64,000 nucleotides of DNA. Source: Jacaranda mimosifolia (Eukaryota; Streptophyta; Magnoliopsida; Lamiales; Bignoniaceae). Position numbers and translations under genes: made by a program. Below are positions 36,953 to 50,602 of this stretch, one piece after another. Position 1 is the stretch's first letter. Each line of letters starts with the position of its first letter. Location of the stretch: NCBI GenBank assembly GCA_018894105.1, contig CM032121.1:37728230-37792229 (forward strand). The letters run 5' to 3'. The notes below the pieces were generated by a model. It was not told the DNA's origin. It was given only the letters and a program-made list of their open reading frames with translations, and searched no databases.

Positions 36953-37725
36953 AAATATGAAGATAAATATTATTGCATTTAAAGTTTAAAAGATATATTG
37001 TATAATAAATAATATTTATAAAATTGAATCTTACCTTATGTTAAGAGTTTGAGACAGTTTACACATTGCTGCACGTCTCGCATTTGTTTGAAGTATTTTC
37101 TTATGCAAATAAAATTTTCGATTTTGCATATTAGCATAACAATTTATGACAAAGATGAACATTTTTAGGATTAGTAATGAATTTGAACGTGCTCTATCAT
37201 AAATAATTTTTATTTTTGCATAAAATATAAAAATGGATTTATTCCAATAACCTATTTTCAATTTATTTTCTAAAATTTTGATTTAATGAATTGTTATTTT
37301 TTAATAGTGCCATTCCCATGCATGATGTAATTGTGACATAATAATACTAAACAGACAGAATTAAATTAAATCGGGGCGAGGGGGGGGGGGTAATTTAAAT
37401 ATTTCCATATGAAAAAAGAGAATAAAGTCTATTTTAAATATAAAAAAATTATGTCCAAACTAACATTATTGTAGTTGCAGATTAACCACGATTGCATCCG
37501 GTCGTATGAAATCTATACATTCGGCTTGAAAACTGCTAAAGACAGTGATTTCCAATAAGAATAGCTAAACACAATCATATTTCTCTTTAAAAAAAAAAAG
37601 GAAATTTCCACTTCTTATACCTCAAAATATTCGAAAACAATTTTTTTTTAATTGATATTGTGAAAAAATGTGCATTTATATATTCGAAAACAATGTTTTT
37701 AATGAAGACTAATTGAGGAAATGAG

Positions 37726-37761
<36 letters not shown>

Positions 37762-38668
37762 TGATGGTGAAAAATGATTGGGGGTGTGAATAGTAAGTAG
37801 GAGGGGTGCCCAAAAGAAAAGTGAGGTTGAGTGTTAAAGTGGGGGTTGAGGGTCAGGAAAACTTTGACAAATTAAGGTGGGTTCAGTAAATGTGGCAGAC
37901 CTGCACGGCCTGCCTTGTTTTATTTTACGTCAATTTTTGGTAAAAATTATGCAGCTCTCACGCAACCTTGTACTTAACTCTGTTGCTTTAGACTTTATAA
38001 GTACCATTATCGATCTTCTTGTTAAAGAATTGATTTGGGTCTAAATGTAATTTCAAAAAATAATTTAAAAGGTAAAAATTATTCAAAATTATATATAAAA
38101 ATCATAATTTATTTATTTTATCATGGATAATAACATTTCTATGTAATTGTTTTTATATTATTAATCGGTAGAATTGAATTAAAAGAATAATAGAATTGAT
38201 AGGTACTGAAATTCAGTACCATGGTTTTATGATTTACCTAATAAAAAACTAAAAATGATAGGTAATAGTCCGACTTAAATTTTATTTGGACCAATTTATT
38301 GATCGAACAATCCAGAATTTTAAAATAGTGAGTTTCCTTTTTCTTTCAACTAAAACCCAAAGGAAGATTGAGAGAAACATTATGACATTAGATGTACATG
38401 TCGGAAGTCCGGACATTTACTAGCCCCTGTTGATGAAAGTTAGATGTGTTTGTGCGTGCTTAAATACAGACAAATGCAAAATTTCAACTTTTTATTTTTT
38501 TTTATTTCTCACATTTTCCTACAATTTTGCATAAAAAATAATTGTAGTCACTTTTCAGAAATTGAGGCAATTATCCTCAGAAAAAAAAAAAAGACAAAAA
38601 ATTATATATAATCTAATTAAAGGGGTTGAAAACAAAATTTGGTCCCAAAACTATGAAATGGTCATTTA

Positions 38669-39059
38669 TTGGTGGTTTGGTTTTGTTTTCAAACACCATT
38701 TTTATGTTATGTTAAAAATGAAAATAGAAAATTATCAATTTCTCTCATATTTTCACAAATGTTTTAATTCTCAAACTATTTTTCAAAACACACTATGACA
38801 CTCTCTCCATTTTCGCTTTTCATTATTTTTTATTTTTTTTCTATTCATATTTGCACGTCTTTTAATATAAAATATTATATTTTTCAAATACAACTCATTT
38901 TTAACTCTACATAATTACTACATTTTAAATGAAATTTTATTTTAAATAAAATCTTCAAATAAAATTTTATTTTTAAATTCAAATTTATAACTAATTTTTT
39001 ATTATTTATTTTTATTAAAAAATAAAAATGCTTCCGAAAAAAACAAATTCAAACTACCC
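38669..39059. mobile_element. Intact Harbinger/Tourist-like MITE
   Basis: 391 bp flanked by TTA (38666-38668 and 39060-39062). It is the uninterrupted reference copy for the split elements at 24314-28701 and 31205-31873. It sits about 0.7 kb upstream of the ZHD gene. Confidence 0.7.
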
Positions 39060-39647
39060 TTACCACCTCATGTGACGCTGTGTATATGTGTGTCTGCGAT
39101 GCAATTCAACCACCACAGTTAAAATAAAGGGACAAATAGTTTTCACCATTCACTATTCTTTAATCCAATAATTACTATTGAACTGGAAATGTCACATTTT
39201 ATTTTATTAAAAATAGTTTTCATTATTTACTATTCTTCATTCCAACGATTATTATAGAAATGGCAGCGTCATATCATGTTTTACTCAAAATATTACGTAT
39301 ATGTAACATATATATGAAAAAAGAATTTAAAAGTGAAGTCAAAATGCGATATAAAACGACGTCGTAAAAGGGGTAGAAGAAGCAAGCAGCAGTATTTATG
39401 AATTCACATGATGGTTAGGGGGGTAAAGGGAGGGGGGGTTCAGCATATTACAGCAAGCAAGTTAACCACAGATTACAACTCGGGTTAAAAATTAACGAAA
39501 AACAAGTGGTTAAGAAGGACAACCACAAAACCAAGATTTTTATTATCTACAGTCTCATCATATCATCATCGTCCAAACAAAGCCGAGTTCTCTCCTAACC
39601 CTTCTTCCCTTTTCTTCTAAATTCTCCTTCCTTCTCTCTTTTCTCAA

Positions 39648-39710
39648 ATGGCTAAAGATTCTTCCTTTCCCCTCCAAACCCTAATTCTGACTCTAATCTT
39701 ATACTGCTAA
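39648..39710 (+). CDS. Possible 20-codon upstream ORF in the ZHD leader
   Basis: ATG at 39648 opens a 20-residue frame (MAKDSSFPLQTLILTLILYC) that stops at 39710, 64 bp before the ZHD start codon, in pyrimidine-rich sequence that looks like a 5' leader. If transcribed it could reduce ZHD translation. No homology is claimed. Confidence 0.35.
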   Translation: MAKDSSFPLQTLILTLILYC

Positions 39711-39774
39711 TAAGCCACAAGAAGGAAAATAAATTCTGGGTTTTTAAACCCTTTGGATGTTTTTTTCAGTTGCC

Positions 39775-40761
39775 ATGGACTTGGGCAATTCTACAGTCAA
39801 AACCCCAGAAGCTGAATCCGAGACTCCGACCCGGATCCAACCCGCAAAAGCGTCGCCTTTCAGCAACGGCGTCTTGAAGCGCCACGCGCCGCTGCATCTC
39901 CACCACCACAGCCACCACCCCGTCGTCGTCACCTACAAAGAATGCTTGAAGAACCACGCCGCCACCCTAGGCGGCCACGCCGTCGACGGTTGTGGAGAAT
40001 TCATGCCCTCACCTACCTCCAATCCTGCTGAGCCCACTTCCTTAAAATGCGCTGCCTGTGGATGCCACCGCAACTTCCACCGCCGTGAGCCTGAAGAGCC
40101 ACTGCCGCCTAACGCCACCCCGACTCTCGAGTATCAGCCCCACCACCGCCACCACCCTCTGCCACCTCCTCCACGTGGCAACAGCGGCAGCAGCCCGAAT
40201 AATTCGCCGTCACCTCCGCCGATCTCTTCCTCGTACTATCCCTCCGCGCCGCATATGTTGCTGGCCCTCAGCCACAGCCTGTCTGTACAACCTCCCGACA
40301 ACAATACTCCAATTTCCACCACCATTAACGCTACTTCCACACCTCTATTAAACTCTAGCAACCGGAAGCGCTTCCGTACGAAGTTCACCCAGTATCAGAA
40401 GGAAAAAATGTTGGAATTTGCTGAGAGGGTGGAGTGGAAAATGCAGAAGAGAGACGAAGATGCGATAAATGAGTTCTGCAGCGAAGTTGGCGTGGACAAA
40501 GGGGTTTTCAAAGTTTGGATGCATAACAACAAGAACACTTTTGGTAAGAAAGATCAACCGCCGCATTTATCTAACAATAGTACCGCGGTCTCCACTCCTC
40601 CGCCGGAAACCACCCCTAATCGTAATGGCATAAATTATAATGCTATCGGCGGCGCCGCCTTCCACCACCAGCACGAGGGTGATAGCGATATCAAACAGAA
40701 TATCAATGGTCAAGAAATGAGCCAACACCCGCTTGGTACTAATGGCTCTTCTTCTTCTTGA
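39775..40761 (+). CDS. Zinc finger-homeodomain (ZHD) transcription factor
   Basis: Plant-specific ZF-HD transcription factor; the zinc finger dimerises and the homeodomain binds ATTA-type sites in the nucleus. Intronless, 328 aa. The start chosen is ATG 39775 (GCCATGG context, MDLGNSTVKTPEAE). An in-frame ATG at 39757 would add MFFSVA. The ZF-HD dimerisation domain is at about 53-105 ([39 protein letters not shown]), with the conserved Cys and His residues in place. A Pro/His-rich linker follows. The homeodomain is at about 198-258 (KRFRTKFTQYQKEKM, GVFKVWMHNNKNTFGKK), with the family's W-M-H-N-N-K-N recognition helix. The tail is Thr/Pro/Ser-rich. It is closest in style to the ZHD1/ZHD2 group, but I do not assign a number. 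Confidence 0.95.
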   Translation: MDLGNSTVKTPEAESETPTRIQPAKASPFSNGVLKRHAPLHLHHHSHHPVVVTYKECLKNHAATLGGHAVDGCGEFMPSPTSNPAEPTSLKCAACGCHRNFHRREPEEPLPPNATPTLEYQPHHRHHPLPPPPRGNSGSSPNNSPSPPPISSSYYPSAPHMLLALSHSLSVQPPDNNTPISTTINATSTPLLNSSNRKRFRTKFTQYQKEKMLEFAERVEWKMQKRDEDAINEFCSEVGVDKGVFKVWMHNNKNTFGKKDQPPHLSNNSTAVSTPPPETTPNRNGINYNAIGGAAFHHQHEGDSDIKQNINGQEMSQHPLGTNGSSSS

Positions 40762-42360
40762 TCTTTCGAAGCGAATGAAATAAGTGTTAGATAGCGAGGT
40801 AAAAAAGGAAAGAAAAAGTCATCGGAAAGCAAGGCTGCCACCGTTTTTAGTTTCTTGATTCTGCTTATTTTAGATTTTCTCTTTTAATTTTCTTAATCTT
40901 GTTTTAATTAATTATTAGCTATTAATATGATTAGCCGTGATCAAGTTTCTGATGATCGATCGAAAATGGAGGAATGATTGGATGGGATCGAAATTCAATT
41001 TGTTTATTTTCCATTAACTGATCTAATCATTCTCTGCAAGTTTTCTTGAGCATAATTAATTATTAATTAATATTAATTATCCCATTCTTCTTCTTGCAAC
41101 ATTCTGATGGCTGTTTCTCTTCTAGGGTTTTCTTCCTGCTAATCTGCTAACAACTTCAAGATTCCACCTTTTTTTACCACTTGGGATCCATGAAATCATG
41201 AGATATAATTTCTGAGTTCTGTCTAAAGAAACAGAGGGAGTGGTTTGTCTGATACTTAGCAGCAAAAAGTAGTGTTGTTACACAAACTGGGGCAATTATC
41301 TGTACTATTTTGTTGCATCTTCTGCAGATACTCTCTTCTTTATCTGAGCAGAGAAGATGGATCCTGAAATTTTTTATAATTAATTTTTTTTTTTTATTCC
41401 CAAGTTCTTAATTTAATATATATAAAAATGGGTTAATTAGTTTATGCTTTAGGTGGCATTTCTTCTTTTATTCTTGCATCTTTTACTTTATCCCATATCT
41501 TTCTAAATCTTTATCCAAGTACATGGAATCTCCCTAGTGAGAATTCTGACATGTCCTAATGTAACATAAACATAGTTCTAATTAATAATTGCATATCTTG
41601 CTTAATCGGGCAGTTAACTTTTGTTTATAGGTAGATCGCAGATGATGTTACCTTTGAAAGTAAATTAACTACCTATAAAATATGCTTGGCGGGCTTAATT
41701 TAGTAATTAAGGTAAGACATAATTGCCAAGTTAAGCTAATCTAAACCTCAAGGTTAGTGAAATTTCTACAAATGTTAACTTTCCTTTTAAGGTAAGCAGA
41801 AATGAATGATTTAAAATTATTGGTAAGGAGGACCAAATTGCATGGTCTTGTCCGTCCATCACCTCTTTTGATCTATTATTGTTGTTTGTTTTAGTAATTG
41901 GGTGAGTGGTGAAAGAAGTAATCTTGTTCTGTTGGAGGGGTGCAGACCATTTTGTGTGGGAGATAATGAGAAAATGTTGAGAATTGAGATTCATTCTAAC
42001 AACCAAAAGTATGGGTCAGTCCTTTCATTAATACAGAAGAGTGGGTAAAATGGGTACATAGCTGGATTTTCTGAGATTTTGTATAAGTGTGGATTGGCAG
42101 CCTTAACATGCACCTCATTATTGCAATTTTCTTTGCTTGTCTCAATTCATTACACGTATTCATTGTTTCTTCACACCATGGAAATCATGATAATATAAAC
42201 CCTAATAAATATTTTTTTCATTTTGATTCTAAACTCACATTATTTAACACAAATTTGATGTGAAATAATTCTTAAGTAATTATATGGAATGCCCTTTGGG
42301 CCATTGGATCCGCGTTCTATTAGGTTGATATGGACAATTCTTTCTTAGACCTAGAATAGT

Positions 42361-42530
42361 ATGCAATATGATCAATTAGAATCATTTGTATGATTTAAAT
42401 CCACGAGATTTGTAATAATATGCAATATAATTGATTAGAGTCAATCGTATGATTTAAATTCACGAGACTTAAAAACTTTATGTAGTATAATCGATCAGGT
42501 TTTCCAAACGTATAATCTAAATTCACAAGA
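42361..42530. repeat. Degenerate 60-bp tandem repeat, three copies
   Basis: Three units begin near 42361, 42420 and 42482. Each runs from a TGCAATATRAT-like start to GATTTAAATYCACGAGA or a decayed form of it. About 1.6 kb downstream of ZHD. Confidence 0.65.
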
Positions 42531-43580
42531 AATAAATTGAGGAAATAAGAAAGGCTACGATAAGTTCAGAAGAGGTAAATTGAATTTAAGCCGCATAATT
42601 AAAAGTACTCCCTTCAAGCATAGTCGAGACATTCAATTATATTTTTTTCCTGAGGAACATTTGTTATATTTATTATGTATTCTCTCGCACTTCACTTATT
42701 TTATTTCAACTCTTTTTTTTCCTTTTCTTTTTTAACTTAAACTGACTTGAGTATACAAGAGTTTCTATTGATATACGGACATACCTAACAGTTCCAACTT
42801 ATTATCTATTATTATTATTATTATTTTAAGTACTTAATTGAGCTAACAACATTGGGTCACACAAGGCCCGATCTTGATTAGATGAGAAATTTCTTGCTCT
42901 TATCAAATTTGTTACGTAATTGATGTGATTTAATTGAAACTAGAATTTCTAGTGAATTGGGGGCACACTTACATGTTAGGGCAATTTTAATGGGAACCCA
43001 TTCCGGGGGTTTAGGCTTTTGAGTGGATGGGAGAGACGAATTAAAATAATTGGGTTGTGGGTCTGGTTGGAAACCTGAAAACGATATATAAGGACGTGTA
43101 AAATTAAATTCGATAGTGAGGGGCCAGAAAAGTTCAAATATCAAAACCCTAAGGTCTAATGGGCATATCTTGATTTGGAATTTAGGCCAAGCCTAAGAGG
43201 TAGTGGTGGGTCATCGAGGAAATATTTTAGCATTTAACTCTTAACAGAGAGCTTCTAGGGCTTTAATTTGACGTGCACAACTTACCCTACACTTGGAACC
43301 ACAAAATTAATAATAAGAGAAATGTATATCCCACTTAATTAAATATGGAATTTAATATGGTTGGTAAAGGAGATAGAGAATGGTAACTTATGGTGAGCTT
43401 TGGTTTATATATAATTGGTTTAAATATTTCAATTCTTTAGATATATATATATATATATTTAAATAAAATTTGCTTATGGTAGCCAAAATAAGTTGTTTTA
43501 ATTAATTTTAAAAAATCATGCTTTTTAGTCTTTGTTAATCAGTTTTTCAGTTTTTATTTTTATTTTTTGACGCAATGTGA

Positions 43581-43830
43581 TAGGAGTACAAACGAGCCCA
43601 GTCGACTTGTAAGACCTTGAACTCGAGCTCAATTTCTATTTCTTGTCAATCTCAACTTGCTTGTACTTGGGTTCGAGTCTTGCGATCCATTAAATAATTT
43701 AATTATTATTTTATTTTGAATATGCAATTGTTTACAACTCACTTAATAATTTGAATTTAATCGAGCCAAGTCAAGTTGAATTGAGCTTGAAAATTTCATC
43801 CAAGCTCGACTCGATTGGGTTGTACGCCTA
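43581..43830. mobile_element. Small hAT-type MITE, family of 25641-26285
   Basis: 250 bp with ends TAGGAGTACAAACGAGCC...GGGTTGTACGCCTA and internal GAACTCGAGCTC/AGCTCGACTCGA motifs. The flanks (AATGTGAT overlapping the first base, and ATTGTGAT) match 7/8. Confidence 0.6.
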
Positions 43831-46189
43831 ATTGTGATGGTATGGAGTAGGAGATAATTGTGTTCGAACCTAAGACCTATCAGAAAGTGTGATATCATTT
43901 ATTTAATAATATGATTGAACCTGAACAGATAAAGTTCCGGCTAGATCAAGTACACGGTTAAAATCTACTGGTCTAGGAATTTTCAAGTTCAAGAAACAAT
44001 AATCTTAGACGGCGATAAGGAAGATCGAAGTGACTAACCAGTAGAATTAACTAGTGGTTATTGATATTTATAAACCTCTACATATACATTAGGACTTGAA
44101 TTTTCAGATAGAATGCCAGTATGATTATTGATTTGGATTGATTCAATAAGAATAATCAAAGTTTCCATCAAATAAAGTATATGATCAAAGATACCTTTGA
44201 AAAAGCATATGATTTTTTAAGACATATTCCTTAATCTAACAGAATCAGCTGAAAGTTGGACCTTTAACTTAATTAAGTCAAATACGCGTAAAAACTAGTG
44301 TACTGACGCATCATCAGAAATTTTGAACAAATACCATTTGGCTTTAACATATTTTTGAAGCAAGAGAATTCCAGAAGATCACTAATTATAGACCATTGAA
44401 AGTAGCCTCATTTTAGATCAAACAGGACCACCTCATCGTTATGAGCATAATGGATACTGCACTTTTTATTTTTTTCTGCATTTTTCCTTTTCTGAAGTGG
44501 TCCCTTTTTCTTTATAATAAATCAAGGTAACAAAATTTTTGGTGATTGATTAATACACTTCACAAAGTGCTTTTACATCCCTTACCTATCTACCTCATTG
44601 CTATAGTACTTCTTTTTTTTTTTTTTTTTTTGAGAAGAATGGTTGAGTTTATCTTAATGGAATAAATACATCATTTATAACATCAAAAGATTAATAAAAG
44701 GAGGTCAATTAGAAATGAAAGGAATTTTAATAGATGAGTAGATTTAACACCTAAACAAATGGAATTTGAATCCGAATTTTTGGTTATGAGATCTTAACTT
44801 TACTATTTTGATAAAATAACAGTTGTAACAATTAATAATAGCTGGCTTGAACACGCTGATCGGACGACCAACTGAACTGAGATACCAAGTAATTAATTAG
44901 TGACGAATGTTTGCATACGCGCCAAAAATATAATGATGGTTAGGCCTGGCTATTCAAGCAAACCACCATCTACAAAACGTATTATGAATAATTATTAATT
45001 TTTTTTTTTTTATCATACACTGACAGTTTGGCACACAATCGATCGATTTTTCTAAATATTTGCTGGGCCAATTCTATATACAAGTACTAACTTCTTTATT
45101 TCCTTTTCTTGGAGTACCTTCTTTAATTATAGCAATGACAATCATAATTTCCAAAACTACAAAAAAAGAAGCGAAGGTTGAAGAACTTCGTAGTTTGAAC
45201 TGGGTGGGTTAAATTATTAGGTCGAAACAAATGGGTTTCAATAATAACTTTGAGGGCAGGGGTGATCAAGAGAATCTGCCAATTGCAATCACTTTTCAAA
45301 TGGCATAAAGAAGTCCGCTTTTGGGGACTTAGCCTGGGGATGACGATGGTGCTGACTTTGTCTCTAAATAACTTTTTTTAAACATTAAAAAAAAAATGAA
45401 ATGAAATAAAATTAAAGGTCAGACCAAGATCTCTACCCCCATACATTTATTAAAAAATAATAATAATAAAAAATCATCAATTTTGAGTTAACAAGTATTT
45501 TTTTTCTTTCCTTTTTTTAAATAATGTCGAAAATTTCATCTCGCACTTTGTTAAAGCGATGGCCATTCATTCAAGATTCAACTGGATGGGGCTCGACTGC
45601 GACTTGTCAGCTTGAGGGATTTTTCTGTCTTGCTCGTTGGGATTTGTCCGCTACCTTTTTCATTATTGTTCTCGATTAATAATAATTCATTTTTTTTTTT
45701 AAAAAAAAAAAAACTGTTTTTTTTACTTTTTCTTTTGCTTTCCTTTTGTTATTTTTAAATTTTATTTTATTTTTTATAAATTTCCGTCTGGTCTTAGAAA
45801 AGTGCTAATTGAAATAAAAAGTTGAACAGCGACATATGGTGCGAGCAATTGAGCTTGTTGGGCCTTTTTTATGATGAGGAAAGTGTTACCATTCCACTTA
45901 ACTTTTTTTGAGGGATGAGTTTGTTAATAGAAAACGTATATATCTCTTCAATTTGGTTTGAAATTGAGGACCGATTGTGCGTATGTCTAACCAAAATGGG
46001 AAGGAAATTTGCTCAGTAGGCCCTTACCCAGATTTTGGTCATGTGATCTCTTTATAGCCTTTTTGACAATGGGAGCTTTGGGGAGTTCAAGGTTTAACTG
46101 TATGGTCCAAATAGATTAAAAATCTAATTACATATCATTACTTACCAGCTGATTTACTTTATCAATAGATATCACTGAGGTATTGTCGT

Positions 46190-46206
46190 GCTGGAGTAGC
46201 TCAGTT

Positions 46207-46239
<33 letters not shown>

Positions 46240-46263
46240 AAGGTTCAAGCCCTTCCTCTAGCG
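46190..46263 (+). tRNA. tRNA-Asn (GTT)
   Basis: 74-bp cloverleaf. The acceptor stem GCTGGAG pairs with CTCTAGC, with one G-T pair and discriminator G at 46263. The D arm is AGCTCAGTTGGTTAGAGC. The anticodon stem TGTGG/CCACA encloses CTGTTAA, giving anticodon GTT. The T arm GAAGG/CCTTC encloses TTCAAGC. There is no intron. A T run at about 46271-46276 is the Pol III terminator. Confidence 0.96.
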
Positions 46264-46270
46264 ATGCCTT

Positions 46271-46276
46271 CTCTTT
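46271..46276 (+). terminator. Pol III terminator of tRNA-Asn
   Basis: A run of T residues begins eight bases after the tRNA end, the usual Pol III stop. Confidence 0.7.
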
Positions 46277-47119
46277 TTTCATTTCCTCATGTATCTTAAG
46301 ATTATATATTTTTTGGCTAAAACTCAGATTTTAAATTATAATAAATGGAGATGCAACTATTCAATTGGTAAAGTGGCCAGCATTGCAATTAGTCAATTGA
46401 TATTGAGTGGCATTGCCATTATGTTTGTATGTGTGAGTTTTGAAATTTTTATTTTGGATCTTAGGAATATAATTTTTTTTGATTAAAACTCAAATTTTAA
46501 ATCATAAGGAAGGAAAATATAACAAGTTAATGAGTTGAGTTGCATTGTAACTAGTCAATTGATCAATTGATATAGTCATATTTATAGGTACGAACTCCAA
46601 AATTCAATTCAAGCATGCAAACTCTAAGTACATCAATGTATATAAATAAGAAAAGAAAAATCACAAAAATGGAGATGCCCTACTAGAGATGAAGCAGTGT
46701 TGGATAGGGGTGTTTGCGTGGAGGTTTTCGAGGGAAAAGTATAATATTTAGGGTGACTCTTCAAGTAGTTTGAGGTTATCACTCTTTTTTATCAGTAAGT
46801 GATTACTTATATACATTTAATGTGAAGGAGATAGGTTGACAGTCATAATTACTATGGAGGAAAGAGAATTATCAAAAAGTTTGCCAAGCATCTAATGCAG
46901 TCGTCCAGACAAGTAGTCGACCTTTAATAACAAGATCGACTTGAGAGCGATCGACCTTAAATGATAGGAAATATGCCTTAGCTTCTAAAACACCAAAATA
47001 TTGTGAGACCAATTAACTTGAACGAGGAGGTTGATCTTTGGAGCACAGTACTTGATTCATAAGTTGCCCAATCAGCAAACGATCAATTTCTATTTCTTGG
47101 CACTAGCCAGAATGACTTA

Positions 47120-47449
47120 CGGGCTGTTTGGTATTATTTTCAAACCACATTTTCACCTTTTCAACTATTCTACAAATAAAACACATCACTTTTTAACCAT
47201 TTCCACCCAACATCATTTTCATTTTCATTTTCAAAACACATTCTTCAATAACCTATATATTTTCTCTCTCTATTCTATTATTTCTATCTCTCTCTACATA
47301 CAACCTATTAAAACCAACATAATCATTACATTTCCAAACATTTCATCCAAATACATTTTCATTTTCACATCACATCACTTAACTAATTTTCACCAAAATG
47401 AAAATGCTGGAAACTGAAACTGAAAATGAAAATGAAACCAAACAGCCCC
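47120..47449. mobile_element. Tourist-type (PIF/Harbinger) MITE with TTA duplication
   Basis: 330 bp flanked by TTA at 47117-47119 and 47450-47452. The ends are well matched: CGGGCTGTTTGGTATTATTT and, reversed, GGGGCTGTTTGGTTTCATTT. It is the clearest member of this class in the window. Confidence 0.88.
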
Positions 47450-50400
47450 TTAGTTTTCCACAACAACTAGCACTAATAGTTTGTTTTTCTCTTATTTTCA
47501 TCATCTTTCCAAATAATTGAAACGCAGAAGAGAACACATTAACGATATGAGTAGAAAATAAAGTTGATATTTTTCTTTAACTAAAAAAAAAGAAAAAAAG
47601 AAGAAGAAGAACATAGAGAGAATAAATACAATATAAGAAAATGTTACGCGCAGGACAGCTGACCCGAAGATGGGGAAGGGGTGGCTCTTAATTATGTTCT
47701 CATGCGATGTCGGGGTTGGGCTCTCAAGTAATTGCTCCAAATTTGTCTTCTTACCATAATTAGAAAAAGTGTTAGCATAATGATGCATTGGTCTCACAGG
47801 CCACGAACCCTCAACTAAGACCCTTTCACGCCTTCAATTTTTGAATTGGTTCTCTTTGTTTGTCCATTATCACCCTACAAATTATTATTATGCGCATGTG
47901 CCTTAATTTTCATGTGCTTAATGTCCTGAAATTATTGTAATGGCATATGAGATTTGGGGTTTATATTAAAGACATTTCATTGCAAAAAAGTAAACAAATA
48001 CTAAAAAAAATAAAAAAAAAATGAAATAATATATGACAGTACAAAAGTTGTCACTAATTGTATATATTAATCAATAAAAAATTTATTACAATAATTGAAT
48101 TTTTAAGAATTTTTTTTCACCATAATTATTGATCTCATCTAAATATAATAATAAAAAAGATCAAAAGAAAGAAAGAAAGTGTTGCTAAATGTAGGTAAAA
48201 TTAATAATGAATGCCTCTAACAATAATAAAGTATGAGAAATTGTTGGGGGGTAGGACCACAGTACTTGAAAACATGAGGATTAGAAATTTGTGATATGGT
48301 TCTATCTACTGAGTTAAATGTGTCAGCCTCTCTGTCTCCACACATGATTTCTGCAACCCTATTAATTCATTACTCTCCTACATAAATGTTGCCTCTTCAA
48401 ATTTTAATTTTATTTATTTATATATTATAAATTTATCTCTAGTGTACTTTGTCAACTTGCCATATTTTTCTATGTTAAATATATGGCAACCCACCATTAT
48501 TTTTTTGGTTCTTTAAGGAAAATATTTTGTATCTTGTAACATCAAAATAATATGAAATATGAATAACTGGTTCTTTACTCTTTAAAAGAAGGGTTTTTAT
48601 CTTACCGTTTGAGGAGAATGGACTGTAAATTTGTTGGCGATATATCTATGTTGGTTGAAATCAATCAATTTTATAGTTCGTCAATCTATCATGAGTTGGT
48701 CAAACGCACTTTCACATATTTTTTAACCCGAAATAGCTGCGGAGAGGAAAGGTTCCTACTTTCTTGTCAAGACAGAAGCTGCGGCTTTTCCCATTTAATA
48801 GAATAATAATCTCTTCTATTTTCTTTTTTTTATTTTTTTTTTCTTTCTCCCCTTCGGGCTGCCGCATATGTTTGGTGGAAACTGGATCCAGACTTTATCT
48901 TGTGATCTAACAGAACCTCATTCAATAATGTAAATTCTAGAAACTCTGTTGAGTTGGGTCAACAAAGCCCAAAGCCCAGGGACGACCCTCAGAAGGGCCC
49001 AATCTCAGGAATATGTATATGAAAAATTGAGAACATAAGGCCCATTGGCCATTAATACATTCAATCTTGCAAATAAATTTCATCCCAGAGCCCATGGGCC
49101 ACGACTCCCAGATTATGTCTGAACAGGCCCAAAGACTTCGCTTGTAATCCACTTATACATAATTACAATAATTAAATCCTTTTGAATATTTCCTTCTATA
49201 AGTCAGCCACTTTGTCACGTTTCTTTCTTTCTTTTTTTTTTCTTTTTATTTTTTTAAATTTTAAATTCAATTGTGTTAATCAATCATATCAATTGTGTTT
49301 TATCTTATATTTCACTATTACAGTACTCTAACATAGTTAAAACCTGATGTAATTATTGTCGTCTCAAAAGTAGTACTTAAAAGGCAACTTTTTCAAATTA
49401 TAGGCCTACTATTGAATTCATGATCACATAATTAGCAGCCTCAATTTTACCTTGTTTTGCTCATTGCCCTAAATCTTTGTAATAACTAAAAAGAGAATTC
49501 ATCAATTTTTTCAAAAAAATGGTAAATAATATTCGTCGAGGGTGGCTAAAATTTGTGGCTAATAAGGAAAAATTCCAAACATAAAGATAAATTATTTTAT
49601 TTTATTTATTTTTTTAACAAACGCCTTATCCATATATATACTCTCCAAAAGGTTTCTGGCCTCTCTTTATCATCCCTCCAAATTTTATTTTGGTTCCAGT
49701 AGATGTACTCTTTTATACCCCAAAACCATGAAATTGTGACGCTATAGATTTGACATGTACCCGAACAAAATTAACATATACCTAAAGGGTTGCTCCCCTC
49801 CATACTCAATACCTAACCTGAGGAGCACTTTGTTGTCATCCATGGCACATGAGAGTAAATGGAGCATGGTTTTGGAGGAGCACAATTTTTAGTGCTATTG
49901 CCTTCCTCTTTCTTGATTACCCCAAATACGATCTCATTCTCATCATGTTGTTCCAGTAATTCTTTTCGTTGCCAATTTTATGACTATTAGTGGATAGAAT
50001 AGTCTATAATTAACTGCCATAGCATAGAGATATTAATCATAATCCCACTTCATAACTAAGAAGAAAGGCAGCGCCCCTATTAAGTAAAGTTTAGAAATGG
50101 AAATTCAAGAGGAACAAGGAAGGGAAGAGTTAATTAATCAAACCTTAAAACATAATCAATTAAGCCAGAGCTAGTTAAGAGTTTCATATGTATTAGTTCT
50201 TATATTGCTTCAATTAGGTGCCAAAGAGTAATTAATAGCATGCAGCCATATTTTTGTCCTATAACACAGAATTAAGGTTAAATCAGAAAAGGATAATTGA
50301 CTATAATGTAATAGAATACAAGATTCTGTCTTTTTAACAAAAATTACTATGAAGGTCAAACAATTCCTTCTTGAACAAAAGAAGATTCTTCTTTCCTCTT

Positions 50401-50571
50401 TCTTTTTATATAATAATTCTTGTTCTTTAGAACTTGTTAGGCAGCTGCGTATTTTCCTCTAGTAAACCTGTCTGGATTCTCATTATCAGGTAAAGTACGT
50501 TCTAGAAGAGCTGCATATCTAAGAAAATGTGCTTATGCATTGATAGAAACATAAGAAAAATAAAGATACCA

Positions 50572-50602
<31 letters not shown>

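Larger units (their letters stand above)
40762..46189. other. Intergenic region between ZHD and tRNA-Asn
   Basis: Begins with the ZHD 3' UTR. It holds a degenerate tandem repeat of about 60 bp (42361-42530) and a small hAT MITE (43581-43830). A 52-codon ORF at 45524-45682 is not recognisable. The rest is AT-rich with no supported gene. Confidence 0.55.

Noticed and set aside
39744..40566. Several antisense and shifted ORFs over ZHD
   Set aside because: They are shadows of the GC-richer ZHD coding sequence.
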